Source of the DNA: Gluconobacter aidae
GTDB lineage: Bacteria; Pseudomonadota; Alphaproteobacteria; Acetobacterales; Acetobacteraceae
DNA length: 64,000 nucleotides
Reading direction: 5' to 3'
Assembly: GCF_009547075.1 (NCBI RefSeq)
Contig: NZ_WIPH01000007.1
Location: forward strand, 51,137-115,136
The notes under the pieces were generated by a model. That model was given only the letters and a program-made list of their open reading frames with translations, made no database searches and was not told the DNA's origin. Shown piece by piece: positions 1 to 9,073 of the stretch; position 1 is the stretch's first letter, and the number at the start of each line of letters is the position of its first letter. The position numbers were made by a program, and so were the translations under genes.

Positions 1-1263
1 CTGTTTGACGGGCATGCGGTTCTGAATGCGCATTTCGTGCAGCAGGCCAATGAGATGTCCGATCTGAAACTGTCGCTGGACATGGCGCAGGCGGTGCTGA
101 CGGTGCCGATCTGGGCCAAGCCGATGGGCGAGCCTGCGACGGCGGTGGTGCATATCGGGTTCCAGAAAGGGCGGATGTCGGTTCTGGACGGATTGCAGGC
201 ACATGGGACCGGGCTTTCCGTGGCGGGACGGGGCGTGACCCGTGCGGGCAAGCTGACGGGGATCGTGCTTGAGGGCTTCCGGATCGGCAGGACGGAGGGT
301 GATGCGCGTATTGCCCTGCCGCAGAGCGCGGATCAGCCGATTGGCGTGACGGTCGATGCCGATCCGCTGGATCTGGCGCCGATGTTCGCGCCGCATCTGC
401 CGAGAGCACCCGCTGCCGCGTCACAGGGTGACGCGGGCGAGAAGAGCGTGTCCATGGGGGATGACTGGTCTATCAGTCTGAATGCGCCGCATGTCTATTA
501 TGGACCCAAGGCGCAGGTGGGAGGTGTCGTCTCGCAGATCGAACTGCGGAATGGGCATCTGACATCCGGGCGGTTTGCGCTCGATGCGCCGACGCGGGTG
601 CGGGCGGTTCTGGCCGATACGGGGCGTGAGCATCCGTTCGTGCTGGATATCGATAATCTGGGGACGCTGCTTGAAGGTCTGGGGCTGTATGACCGTATCC
701 GGGGCGGGCAGACGCATCTGGACGGGGTGTTCACGCCGGACGAGACGACCGTGCGGAAGGTGCCGGAAGGTCGGAATACGAAATCTGCCGGGTTGTGGGG
801 CGGGTTGCCGCCGTTCCGCGGGCATGTGGAAATGGGGCCGTCGCAGTTCCTGCGGCCGCCTCTGACGCTGACGGCGGTGTCGGACCTGTCGCCGCTGCAC
901 TGGCTGACCAATCATCTGGACCGGTTCGAGATCAGCCATCTGGCGACGCGTCTGAGCCTGGCGGGGAACCTGCTGGTGCTGCATGACGGCGTGATCGGCA
1001 ATCAGGCGCTTGGGGCCACGATGGAAGGGCCGATCGACCTGACGACGTCTAAGTTGAACCTGAACGGGACGATCGTCCCGCTCTTCGGGCTCAATGCGCT
1101 GCCAGGGCGGCTGCCGGTGCTGGGGCATCTGCTGTCTCCCGAAAAGGGGGGCGGCCTGCTGGCGGCGACGTTCGATCTGCACGGGACGGTCGAGAAGCCG
1201 GATCTGTCGGTCAATCCGCTGTCGATGCTGCTGCCGGGCGTGATGCGGCGCATCCTTCATTAA
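1..1263 (+). CDS. AsmA/YhdP-like protein (DUF3971-type C-terminal part), 5' end outside window
   Basis: The reading frame is open from the first base, so the gene starts upstream of the window; only about 420 C-terminal residues are visible. They form the repetitive beta-rich pattern of AsmA-like proteins, the envelope-spanning family thought to move or organise phospholipids between the inner and outer membranes. The last residues contain a typical tail (GTVEKPDLSVNPLSMLLPG), which in DUF3971/YhdP proteins closes the AsmA-like C-terminal region. The next gene, rarA, starts 118 bases downstream on the same strand. A GTG at base 37 could be read as a start but sits inside the conserved beta repeats, so I treat the gene as truncated by the window edge. 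A second AsmA gene lies about 2.5 kb downstream. Confidence 0.8.
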   Translation: MFDGHAVLNAHFVQQANEMSDLKLSLDMAQAVLTVPIWAKPMGEPATAVVHIGFQKGRMSVLDGLQAHGTGLSVAGRGVTRAGKLTGIVLEGFRIGRTEGDARIALPQSADQPIGVTVDADPLDLAPMFAPHLPRAPAAASQGDAGEKSVSMGDDWSISLNAPHVYYGPKAQVGGVVSQIELRNGHLTSGRFALDAPTRVRAVLADTGREHPFVLDIDNLGTLLEGLGLYDRIRGGQTHLDGVFTPDETTVRKVPEGRNTKSAGLWGGLPPFRGHVEMGPSQFLRPPLTLTAVSDLSPLHWLTNHLDRFEISHLATRLSLAGNLLVLHDGVIGNQALGATMEGPIDLTTSKLNLNGTIVPLFGLNALPGRLPVLGHLLSPEKGGGLLAATFDLHGTVEKPDLSVNPLSMLLPGVMRRILH

Positions 1264-1381
1264 GTCGGCGGCCGGGGTTATGCTCCGGTAACGTGAGGCC
1301 GGGGATTTTCCTGACCGGCCGGGCTCCCCATATCCGGGGAAGCAGACCTTCTGACGGGGCTTCGGGGAGCGGGAGACGCCA

Positions 1382-2800
1382 GTGACCGACATGACAGATC
1401 TTTTCGGCGGCGCTCCGGAAGCGAACCGCTCCCCCGGACATGCTTTGGGCCGTGGGCCGTCCCGTGCGCCGGAGAACATGCGGCAGCAGCGCCCGATCGA
1501 AGCACCTCAGGTGCAGCGCCAGCCGCCGTCGCGGACGCAGCCTCTGGCGGACCGTCTGCGGCCGAAGCGGCTGGAAGACGTGCGGGGGCAGGATCATCTG
1601 CTCGGGCCTGAAGGAACACTCACGCGGATGCTGGCGCGGGGCACGCTGTCCAGCCTGATCCTGTGGGGCGGTCCGGGATGTGGCAAGACGACGATTGCAC
1701 GGCTTCTCGCAGGGCGGGCCGGGCTGTTCTATTCGCAGATTTCGGCTGTTTTTTCCGGCGTTGCAGATCTGCGGCGGGCGTTTGAGGAAGCGGACAAGAA
1801 GCAGGCGGCGACGGGCAAGGGCACGCTGCTGTTCGTGGACGAGATCCATCGCTTCAACCGGGCGCAGCAGGACGGGTTCCTGCCCTATGTGGAGCGCGGG
1901 ACGGTGGTTCTGGTGGGGGCGACCACGGAGAACCCGTCTTTTGCGCTGAATGCGGCGCTGTTGTCGCGGTGTCAGGTTCTGGTGCTGAACCGGCTGGATG
2001 ATGCGAGCCTTGAGAGCCTGCTGCTGCATGCGGAAGAGGAAGTCGGGCGTCCTCTTCCTCTGGACGGGGAAGCGCGGGCCAGTCTGCGGGCCATGGCGGA
2101 CGGGGACGGGCGGTATCTGCTGAACATGGTCGAGCAGCTTGTGGCGCTTGACCCGTCGAAAGTACTCACACCGCGCGATCTGGCGGCGATCCTGTCGCGC
2201 CGGGCCATCCTGTATGACCGCGACCGGGAAGAGCACTACAATCTCATTTCCGCGCTGCACAAATCGCTGCGGGGGAGTGATCCGGATGCTGCTTTGTACT
2301 GGTTCGCGCGGATGCTGGAGGGTGGGGAAGACCCGCGCTACATCGCCCGGCGTCTGACGCGGTTTGCGGCCGAGGATGTGGGGCAGGCCGATCCGTCCGC
2401 GCTGCCGTTGGCCGTGGCGGGATGGCAGACCTATGAGCGGCTGGGCTCACCGGAAGGGGAACTGGCGCTGGCTCAGGTCGTGGTGCATCTGGCGACTGCG
2501 CCGAAATCCAATGCGGTTTATACGGCCTATAAGGCGGCCCGGGCTCTGGCGCGCGATACCGGAAGTCTGATGCCGCCGTCACATATCCTGAACGCGCCGA
2601 CGACCCTGATGAAGGATATCGGGTACGGCAAGGGCTATGAATACGACCATGACAGCGAGGACGCGTTTTCGGGTCAGAACTACTTTCCGGAAGGGATGCC
2701 CAGAGCGTCCCTTTATCATCCCACGGACCGCGGACATGAGGGGCGGATCAGAAAACTTCTGGACATGCGGGCCGCCAAAAGGGCATCCCGCGAACCATGA
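1382..2800 (+). CDS. rarA: Replication-associated recombination protein A (RarA/MgsA), AAA+ ATPase
   Basis: RarA is a clamp-loader-like AAA+ ATPase that acts at stalled replication forks. The 472-residue product has a Walker A motif (GGPGCGKT, residues 96-103) and a Walker B motif with the family signature DEIHRFN (about 153-159). The usual MgsA C-terminal tetramerisation region follows (YDRDREEHYNLISALHKS and onward). A variable N-terminal extension of about 50 residues precedes the conserved core. The GTG at 1382 follows a GGGAG ribosome site at good spacing; an ATG nine bases further in is the alternative. Its stop overlaps the start of the pseudouridine synthase gene by four bases (ATGA), indicating translational coupling. 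Confidence 0.95.
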   Translation: MTDMTDLFGGAPEANRSPGHALGRGPSRAPENMRQQRPIEAPQVQRQPPSRTQPLADRLRPKRLEDVRGQDHLLGPEGTLTRMLARGTLSSLILWGGPGCGKTTIARLLAGRAGLFYSQISAVFSGVADLRRAFEEADKKQAATGKGTLLFVDEIHRFNRAQQDGFLPYVERGTVVLVGATTENPSFALNAALLSRCQVLVLNRLDDASLESLLLHAEEEVGRPLPLDGEARASLRAMADGDGRYLLNMVEQLVALDPSKVLTPRDLAAILSRRAILYDRDREEHYNLISALHKSLRGSDPDAALYWFARMLEGGEDPRYIARRLTRFAAEDVGQADPSALPLAVAGWQTYERLGSPEGELALAQVVVHLATAPKSNAVYTAYKAARALARDTGSLMPPSHILNAPTTLMKDIGYGKGYEYDHDSEDAFSGQNYFPEGMPRASLYHPTDRGHEGRIRKLLDMRAAKRASREP

Positions 2801-3804
2801 CAGTTACCAACCGCATCGTGACCGAGGATGAGGCCGATATTCGCCTCGACCGCTGGTTCAGACGTCACTACCCCAATCTGACGCAGGGCGCGCTCCAGAA
2901 GCTGTGCCGCAAGGGACAGATCCGCGTGGAGGGAGGGCGTGTTCAGACCAATACGCGCCTGATCCCCGGACAGAGCGTCCGCATCCCGCCGCTGCCGGAC
3001 GTGGACAAGCCCGCGCCGCTGCCACCGCCGGACCCGATGCTGGAGCGCGAGATCCGCAAGATGGTGATTTACGAGGACGAGCATCTGCTGGTTCTCGACA
3101 AGCCGTCCGGCCTTGCGACGCAGGGTGGTCCGGGCATTACGAAGCATGTGGACATGATGCTGGACGGTCTGCGGCCCGAAGGCGGGGACCGGCCACGTCT
3201 GGTGCACCGCATTGACCGTGATACGTCCGGTATTCTCCTGATCGCGCGGACGCCGGGTGTGGCGGCGAAGCTTGCGGCGGCGTTCCGTGGGCGTGATGTG
3301 GAGAAGACGTACTGGGCCGTGGTTGTCGGACGGCCTTCGCCGGAATCCGGCATCATCGACCAGCCTCTGGCGAAGATCGGTGCGGGCGGCGCGGCTCTGG
3401 TGATTGCGGCATCGCGCGATGAGGAAGACGCGGCTTCGGCCAAGACGGAATATGAGACGCTTGATGCGGCGGGCAAGAAACTGAGCTGGCTGAAGCTGTC
3501 TCCGCTGACCGGTCGGACGCATCAGTTGCGCGTGCATACCGAATCCATCGGAACACCGATTGTCGGTGATCCGCGCTATGGCGGGAAAGCGGCGCATCCG
3601 GAAGGCTTCATCGACCGGCTGCATCTGCATGCGCGCCAGCTTGATATTCCGCATCCCGCCGGCGGACGTCTGATCGTGACGGCACCTCTGCCGCCACATA
3701 TGCGCGAGACGTTCCGCACGCTCGGTTTCGTGCCGGGTGAGACGCCGGCGCCCAGGCGTGTCCGGGGTGGGAGCAGCAGCAAGGGCCGGGGGCCTGTAAA
3801 ATGA
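2797..3804 (+). CDS. rluC: RluA-family 23S rRNA pseudouridine synthase (RluC-like)
   Basis: The protein has an N-terminal S4 RNA-binding domain (about residues 13-75) and a pseudouridine synthase domain carrying HRIDRDTSG at 138-146. The aspartate of RID (residue 140) is the expected catalytic nucleophile. At 335 residues with an S4 domain it fits RluC/RluD, which isomerise uridines in 23S rRNA; RluC is the more likely because a separate RluD is normally encoded elsewhere, but the target cannot be read from sequence. The C-terminus is basic and glycine/serine-rich. The gene overlaps rarA upstream and the AsmA gene downstream by four bases each, so the run is probably one operon. Confidence 0.85.
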   Translation: MTVTNRIVTEDEADIRLDRWFRRHYPNLTQGALQKLCRKGQIRVEGGRVQTNTRLIPGQSVRIPPLPDVDKPAPLPPPDPMLEREIRKMVIYEDEHLLVLDKPSGLATQGGPGITKHVDMMLDGLRPEGGDRPRLVHRIDRDTSGILLIARTPGVAAKLAAAFRGRDVEKTYWAVVVGRPSPESGIIDQPLAKIGAGGAALVIAASRDEEDAASAKTEYETLDAAGKKLSWLKLSPLTGRTHQLRVHTESIGTPIVGDPRYGGKAAHPEGFIDRLHLHARQLDIPHPAGGRLIVTAPLPPHMRETFRTLGFVPGETPAPRRVRGGSSSKGRGPVK

Positions 3805-6299
3805 AGAAGCTGACCGGCGTTCTGATTGCCGTCATCGTTGCCATTGTGGGTGTGAGTGTGGCCACGCATGTCCTGATCGATCAGGATGCGCTGCGCGAGC
3901 GTGTGGCTGTGGCGCTGAAGCACCAGACGGGGCTTACGATGCAGGCCGGTCATTCATCGGTGCAGCTTCTGCCCTGGCCGGCCTTCGAGGCTACCGACGT
4001 TGTGTTGACGCGCGATGGACAGGCACCGCTTCTCAAGGCCCATACGATCCATGCCGGGATCGCCGTTTTCGCTCTGTTGCACCGTGAGGTCCGGTTTCAG
4101 GATGTCGTGATCGAAAAGGCGACGGTCAGTCTGGTGCGAGGTCTGGACGGGCAGGCGAACTGGTCCCTGACGCCGGATCGTGAGAACGAGGACGCCTCGC
4201 TTCCCGTCCGTGGGCGGAGCGGGCAGCGGATTCATGCGCACTGGGATCTGTCTCTGGACGGGTTGCATGTCGCGCAGGCGGCCGTGCTCTGGAACGACCG
4301 TTTGACCCGTACGAGCGGGTCGTTCGGTGTCGATACGCTGGATCTGGACGGACTGCGCAGTCCCAGCCCGTGGATTAGCCTTCAGGGGCATCATGCGGGC
4401 ACGCCGTTCACGCTTAAGGGGCATGTGGGCAACCTGTCGCAGATCCGCGGAACGGACCCCTGGGCGTTCAGCATCGGAACGACGCTGGGCGATGGCGAAA
4501 AGCGCGACTGGCTGAATCTGGACGGGCGGATCGGCAATCCGTCGCGGATGGAAAACGTGGTTCTGACAGCGCAGGGCGAGTGGCCCAATCTTCAGGATGC
4601 GCATCGTCTGTTCCCGCATGCCAATCTTCCCAATGTCCCGGCCCTTGGCGGGGATGTTGCGGTTCAGGGTAGTCCCGGACCGCTGACAGGACTGACCGGA
4701 GACGCGCTGCTACATCAGGTTCTGGGCAGCATGAATCCGACGCGGGTGCATCTGCATGCCGGCTATGTCGGGCTGCGGCAGGGCGCGTTGCAGAACCTGC
4801 ATGTTGATGCCGCCGGGCCGGATGCGGCGCTGACCGTCACAGCGGATACGCAGTGGCGGGATACGGCCTGGCACGTCGAAGGCGGGGCAGGGACGATGCA
4901 ACAGGCGCTTGCGGCCTGGCGCGACGGGTTGAAGACCGCTGTTCCGCTGACGGTGCAACTGCGGAGCCAGACGACGCTTCTGTCCGGTGCGCCTTCGCTC
5001 AATGCGCAGGACAGTGCCCGTTTTGCCCTTTCGGGAACGATCGGTGCGGAAAACGGACATGTCGTGGCGGAAGGGAGCGGCAGGACGCTCCATCTGCCGG
5101 GTGCGGTTCTGCATGATGTCAGTCTGCATGGCACGCTGGACGCGCCGGACCGCGAGAACCTGTCGCTCGACGGGCTGACTTTCGGCAGTCAGGAACTGTC
5201 TGTGGACGGAGCACTGAAGCTGGTTCTTGGGCATGGCGTTCCGCCGGTCGTGAGCGGGAACCTCCATGCCGCGAAAATGGATATGGATGTGCTCAAGGGG
5301 CTGTGGCTCCAGCCTGCGCAACCGGCTGTTCCGGCTGTGCCCGCGCTGAAGCCTGTAGCAGCGCAGAATGAGAGCGCGGTTTCGGCTGTGAGCGGTCATC
5401 TGTCGCCTGAGACGGCCGCTGCGGACCCGACACCGTCCTGGGTGAAGCGGTTGCGGGCGCAGGATATGAACCTGCATCTGACGGCGGATCATGTCGTGTT
5501 CGCGGGGCGGGACTATACGGATCTGGCGACGCGCCTGACGCTGTCGGGCGGGCATCTGCGTCTGGACCCGATTTCCGGTCAGGCCCAGGGACTGCCGCTG
5601 TCGGGAATGGCGGAACTGGATGCCAGTGCGCTTGCGGTGACGGGTAGCGTGACGTTCCAGCCGCTGATGCTTCCGGCCGGGTTGCTGGAGACGCAGCTTG
5701 GAATGCCGCTTCTGCTTCAGGGGCCCGTGCAGATCGTGGGGCAGCTTTCGGCGAAGGGCAACAGTTCGCAGGAACTGCGGCAGTCGCTGGACGGACATCT
5801 GGGCATTTCCATGGTGGATGGCCGGGTGCAGAGTGAACTTCTGGGGCGGATGGCAGGGTCTGCGGCCAGTATGGTGCTCGGGAAGGGGGACCGGTCGCTC
5901 CGCTGCCTGGGGCTGCATATGAGCATTGCGAACGACGTTGCTCATATCGACACGCTGGGGCTTCAGTCCGGGCGATTCTCGACGTCGGGCAGCGGGACTG
6001 TCGGGCTTGGGACGCAGGCGCTGGATCTTCGTCTTCTGCCGGTGGTGGATTTTGAAGGGGCGGGGGCGTCCACGCCGGTCGTGCTGACGGGGACGCTGGG
6101 GGCCCCGCATGTCGAGCAGGATCGTGACGCGGGCGGCAATTTTCATGTGACGATCGGCGGGGACAGCAATGCGGTCGACCCCTGCACGGCACCGCTGGCG
6201 GCGGCGCGGGAAGGGCAGGCTGGGCCGGCTCCTTCGGCGGTCAAGGCGCATCATTCGAAGGCCGGGGATATCCTGCGGGCTCTGGGAGTTCTGCATTGA
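3801..6299 (+). CDS. AsmA family envelope protein
   Basis: This is a full-length AsmA-type protein of 832 residues. It has an N-terminal membrane anchor (about residues 5-25, LTGVLIAVIVAIVGVSVATH) followed by the conserved entry into the AsmA domain (LKHQTGLTMQAGHSSVQLLPWP region). A long repetitive beta-rich periplasmic part follows, and the family C-terminal module lies near residues 600-760 (LDGHLGISMVDGRVQSELLG). AsmA proteins sit in the inner membrane, reach into the periplasm and affect outer-membrane lipid homeostasis. A proline/alanine-rich linker near residues 500-520 separates two beta blocks. The ATG overlaps the rluC stop, and the stop overlaps the ATP12 start. Confidence 0.88.
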   Translation: MKKLTGVLIAVIVAIVGVSVATHVLIDQDALRERVAVALKHQTGLTMQAGHSSVQLLPWPAFEATDVVLTRDGQAPLLKAHTIHAGIAVFALLHREVRFQDVVIEKATVSLVRGLDGQANWSLTPDRENEDASLPVRGRSGQRIHAHWDLSLDGLHVAQAAVLWNDRLTRTSGSFGVDTLDLDGLRSPSPWISLQGHHAGTPFTLKGHVGNLSQIRGTDPWAFSIGTTLGDGEKRDWLNLDGRIGNPSRMENVVLTAQGEWPNLQDAHRLFPHANLPNVPALGGDVAVQGSPGPLTGLTGDALLHQVLGSMNPTRVHLHAGYVGLRQGALQNLHVDAAGPDAALTVTADTQWRDTAWHVEGGAGTMQQALAAWRDGLKTAVPLTVQLRSQTTLLSGAPSLNAQDSARFALSGTIGAENGHVVAEGSGRTLHLPGAVLHDVSLHGTLDAPDRENLSLDGLTFGSQELSVDGALKLVLGHGVPPVVSGNLHAAKMDMDVLKGLWLQPAQPAVPAVPALKPVAAQNESAVSAVSGHLSPETAAADPTPSWVKRLRAQDMNLHLTADHVVFAGRDYTDLATRLTLSGGHLRLDPISGQAQGLPLSGMAELDASALAVTGSVTFQPLMLPAGLLETQLGMPLLLQGPVQIVGQLSAKGNSSQELRQSLDGHLGISMVDGRVQSELLGRMAGSAASMVLGKGDRSLRCLGLHMSIANDVAHIDTLGLQSGRFSTSGSGTVGLGTQALDLRLLPVVDFEGAGASTPVVLTGTLGAPHVEQDRDAGGNFHVTIGGDSNAVDPCTAPLAAAREGQAGPAPSAVKAHHSKAGDILRALGVLH

Positions 6300-6991
6300 G
6301 CGGGCATAAGCGTTTCTGGAAAGCGGTTTCGGTCGTATCGGAGGACGGGCTGTTCCAGCCACGTCTGGACGGGCGGCCGATCCGTCTGCCACAGGGCCAT
6401 GTTCTGGCGGTGCGTTCCTCTGCGCTGGCCGAGGCTATTGCCGGGGAGTGGGGGCAGATCGCGGAAGGCGCGGCCTTCACACCGGACGCGCTACCCCTGA
6501 CGCGGATGGCCGGGACGATGATCGAGCGTATTGCGCCCGATCCGCAGGCGGCGCGGGAGATGCTCCTCGGATTCGGCGTGGATGACGGGCTCTGCTACTG
6601 CGCAGATGGGGCCGGGCCTGTTGCGGCGCAGGTTTTCGCCTGGCTTTCGGGTTACGGCATCCACCCGAATGTAACTGACGGTCTCATGCCGGTGGCCCAG
6701 CCCGAGGACTACACGGAGGCCCTGGGAAGGCTTCTGGCGGGGCGGGATGATCTGGAACTGGCGGCTCTGGGCGTTCTGGCTCAGGCGACGGGTAGCCTCC
6801 TGCTGGCGCTTGCCGTCGTGAGACGCGCTGTCAGCCTCGTCGACGCCGTTCTGTGGGCCAATAATGATGAAAACGAGCAGCTTGCGACCTGGGGGCAGGA
6901 TGACGAACTCATCCGTTCCATGGAGAACCGCGAGAAAGACATGCTTGACGCGGATCTGTTCCTCACGTTGGGAAGCAAGGTTTCAGTCTGA
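6296..6991 (+). CDS. ATP12 family chaperone for F1-ATPase assembly
   Basis: The 231-residue product begins with the conserved ATP12 opening (FWKAVSVV, then LDGRPIRLP and LAEAIAGEWG). ATP12 binds the F1 alpha subunit during ATP synthase assembly in mitochondria and alphaproteobacteria. The length and the conserved N-terminal and central blocks fit the bacterial family. The start is a TTG that overlaps the TGA stop of the AsmA gene; no better start exists because the conserved motif begins four residues later. The protein is soluble with no signal peptide. It is the last gene of the overlapping rarA-rluC-asmA run. Confidence 0.9.
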   Translation: MSGHKRFWKAVSVVSEDGLFQPRLDGRPIRLPQGHVLAVRSSALAEAIAGEWGQIAEGAAFTPDALPLTRMAGTMIERIAPDPQAAREMLLGFGVDDGLCYCADGAGPVAAQVFAWLSGYGIHPNVTDGLMPVAQPEDYTEALGRLLAGRDDLELAALGVLAQATGSLLLALAVVRRAVSLVDAVLWANNDENEQLATWGQDDELIRSMENREKDMLDADLFLTLGSKVSV

Positions 6992-7049
6992 GAGGAAAAT
7001 ACCCTGAATGGGGCACGATCTTGCCATATTCGGAGATCATTAGAGGGCG

Positions 7050-7063
7050 CTGTCATGTGACAG
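7050..7063. promoter_or_regulatory. Short palindrome upstream of the small ORF (possible operator)
   Basis: The sequence CTGTCATGTGACAG is a perfect 14-base palindrome 83 bases before the small ORF at 7146. It could be a binding site for a dimeric regulator, but I recognise no matching family and 14-base palindromes also arise by chance. Confidence 0.25.
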
Positions 7064-7145
7064 AACGAGAGAATTGGTGACTCGTTCCCATGGGGGAGCA
7101 AACGCTATTTCACGGATCTGTCGAACACCGTCAGAGGCGATAAAG

Positions 7146-7280
7146 ATGTCCGTATCCGTCGTTCGTAGACCCATGCTGCACCACATGGGTACCCGAGTCG
7201 TGAAAACCTGCTCCATCGGAGCGTGGCTCTTTCTGGCCGCGACGCCGCTGATTGTTGTGGTCTGCGCCATTCACGGCTGA
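7146..7280 (+). CDS. Putative 44-residue membrane protein
   Basis: A short ORF encodes 44 residues with a basic N-terminal half and one hydrophobic segment (GAWLFLAATPLIVVVCAI, about residues 26-43) that could span the membrane. It is preceded by GAGGCGATAAAG, an acceptable ribosome binding site, and followed 18 bases later by a strong terminator hairpin. The in-frame TTG/GTG-type extension upstream to 7074 has no ribosome site. I recognise no family. The support is the RBS, the transmembrane segment and the position just before a terminator; it could still be a chance frame. Confidence 0.4.
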   Translation: MSVSVVRRPMLHHMGTRVVKTCSIGAWLFLAATPLIVVVCAIHG

Positions 7281-7297
7281 GCCGCCGCACGATCCGG

Positions 7298-7346
7298 CAT
7301 AAGAAAGCCCGGCCCTCTGCGAAAAAGGAGGCCGGGCTTTCTTATG
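7298..7346. terminator. Bidirectional intrinsic terminator
   Basis: A perfect 17-base inverted repeat (arms 7298-7314 and 7330-7346, core AAGAAAGCCCGGCC) encloses a 15-base loop. The arm ends provide A- and T-rich tails on both strands. It separates the rightward rarA-ATP12 run and the small ORF from the leftward lprI-like gene. Confidence 0.85.
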
Positions 7347-7363
7347 CGTCAGGGCCGGAGCGC

Positions 7364-7816
7364 TCAGTTCTGGGGGCTGATTGCAGGTTCGGGAAGGATC
7401 GGGGTTGCCCGGTCCGGAGCAGTCAGCCAGTTCTGCCAGAGTTCGTAGGTCCGCTCTTCCGTGAGCTTCAGGCGGCAGGACAGTTCCATGGACGTCCTGA
7501 TCGTGCCGTCTGACCAGCGGCCTGCGACGGCTTTGCATTCTGCTTCCCGAAAAGCCCGCCACGCTGTTTCGCCCTTGCGGAAATCCGCCTGTGTCCGGGC
7601 CGCGATGCCCGGACCCTGCATCCGCCGAAGAGCCGCTTCCGTATATCGCTTCAGTTGCGCCTCGGCCTGAGCCAGACGGGTGCTGAAGCAGGACTGGATT
7701 TCCGACGTTGTCTTACCGGAGCAGCCACTGCCGGCTGGCTCAGCATCAGGGCGGTGACGCAACAGAGGGGCAGGTAGCGGATTCTCGTGGCGGTGCTCCG
7801 GATGGGGGCTATGCAA
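7364..7816 (-). CDS. Lysozyme-inhibitor LprI-like (DUF1311) protein with an apparently disrupted N-terminus
   Basis: The mature part has the DUF1311/LprI pattern: a cysteine near its start (CSGKTTSEIQSCF), a second cysteine shortly after, a central FRKGETAWRAFREAEC block and a distal cysteine (LSCRLKLTEERTYELWQ). Family members are secreted or lipoproteins. In this frame the first 30 or so residues (from a TTG) look nothing like a signal peptide. The other frame over about 7721-7788 reads RIRYLPLCCVTALMLSQPAV, a good signal peptide. One extra base near 7720-7730 would join it to the mature part, so I suspect a frameshift. The gene follows ispDF by seven bases. Confidence 0.65.
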   Translation of the reverse strand: MHSPHPEHRHENPLPAPLLRHRPDAEPAGSGCSGKTTSEIQSCFSTRLAQAEAQLKRYTEAALRRMQGPGIAARTQADFRKGETAWRAFREAECKAVAGRWSDGTIRTSMELSCRLKLTEERTYELWQNWLTAPDRATPILPEPAISPQN

Positions 7817-7822
7817 TGAAGG

Positions 7823-8989
7823 TCAGGCTTCTCCGGTATCGGGTACCATAATGCTCACTGCGGCGGTAGCGGCAATCCCTTCTTCACGGCCCGTGAAGCC
7901 CAGACGCTCGGAAGTCGTGGCCTTGACCGAGATGCGGCTGACGCTGACCTTCAGGAGATCGGCGAGGCGGTTGCGCATGACTTCGGCGTGCGGACCGATC
8001 TTGGGGCGTTCGCAGATCAGCGTGACATCGGCGTTCACCAGAAAGCCGCCGCGTTCGCGGATGCGCTCTCCGGCATGGATCAGGAAGCGTGCCGAATCCA
8101 TGTCCTTCCATTCGTTGTCGGACGGCGGAAAATGGCGTCCGATATCGCCTTCGGCCAGAGCGCCGTAAATGGCGTCGCACAGCGTGTGGATGCCGACATC
8201 GGCGTCGGAATGTCCTGCGAGGCCCTTTGTATGGGGCACCTCGATACCGCACAGGATCAGCTTGCGGCCTTCCTCGAAGGCATGGACGTCATAGCCCAGT
8301 CCGACGCGGGGCAGCAGGTTCCGGTCAATCACACCTTCAAGACGCATCAGGTCCTCCGCAACAGTCAGTTTGATATTGTCTTCCGACCCTTCGACGATCG
8401 CCACCGGATGGCCAGCCTGTTCGAGCAGGGCGGCATCGTCAGTACGCGCGTCGCGATGGGTGCGGTGAAGTTCGAGCAGAGTGCCGAAGCGGAAACCCTG
8501 CGGGGTCTGGGCACGCCACAGCCCGTCCCGCGGGACGGTATCGACGATAATGCCGTCGGCGGCTTTCTTGATCGTGTCGATGACGGCGACGGCCGGAATG
8601 ACGCCCTCATGGGTCTTCAGGGCGTTGATGACGTTCTGCACCACTTCGGCCGGGACGCAGGGGCGGGCGCCGTCATGGACCAGCACCAGATCGGGCGGTT
8701 CGGGCAGTTTCGCCAGAGCTTCGAGACCGTTGCGTACGCTGTCATGGCGTTCCGCGCCGCCACTGACGGGGGGCAGGATGTCCAGTCCTTCGAGGCTGTC
8801 GGCCAGCAGGGGATCGTCCCCGACCGGCAGAAGCACATCGACATGCGGCAGGAGGGCTTCGGCGGCTCTGCGGATGACGGGTTTGCCCCGCAGCATCCGG
8901 AACTGCTTGGAAGAATTTTCCCCGCTCTGCGAGGAGGCGTCAAAGCGCCGGCCACGACCGGCAGCAAGAAGAAGGGCAGCGATACGCAT
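7823..8989 (-). CDS. ispDF: Bifunctional IspD/IspF (MEP cytidylyltransferase / MECDP synthase)
   Basis: The N-terminal half is IspD, with the nucleotide-binding start [11 protein letters not shown] at about residues 6-16, and it transfers CMP to 2-C-methyl-D-erythritol 4-phosphate. The C-terminal half (about residue 232 onward, [12 protein letters not shown]) is IspF, with metal ligands in DVH and the conserved GHSDADV block, and it makes the cyclic diphosphate. Both are steps of the non-mevalonate isoprenoid pathway, and the fusion is common in alphaproteobacteria. I chose the ATG at 8989 because the IspD motif begins two residues after it; the open frame runs 26 residues further upstream with no family similarity. 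Confidence 0.95.
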   Translation of the reverse strand: MRIAALLLAAGRGRRFDASSQSGENSSKQFRMLRGKPVIRRAAEALLPHVDVLLPVGDDPLLADSLEGLDILPPVSGGAERHDSVRNGLEALAKLPEPPDLVLVHDGARPCVPAEVVQNVINALKTHEGVIPAVAVIDTIKKAADGIIVDTVPRDGLWRAQTPQGFRFGTLLELHRTHRDARTDDAALLEQAGHPVAIVEGSEDNIKLTVAEDLMRLEGVIDRNLLPRVGLGYDVHAFEEGRKLILCGIEVPHTKGLAGHSDADVGIHTLCDAIYGALAEGDIGRHFPPSDNEWKDMDSARFLIHAGERIRERGGFLVNADVTLICERPKIGPHAEVMRNRLADLLKVSVSRISVKATTSERLGFTGREEGIAATAAVSIMVPDTGEA

Positions 8990-9073
8990 GGGTGAGGAAT
9001 GGGCCGGGACGGCGGGCACGTCAAGCTTGTGTGACTGTTCCTCTGCCTGTCCGTGCGGCCCGCCCACGCCCGG

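Noticed and set aside
4710..6392. Minus-strand frame of about 560 codons opposite the AsmA gene
   Set aside because: Arg/His/Pro-rich low-information translation; the plus strand has a clear AsmA protein.
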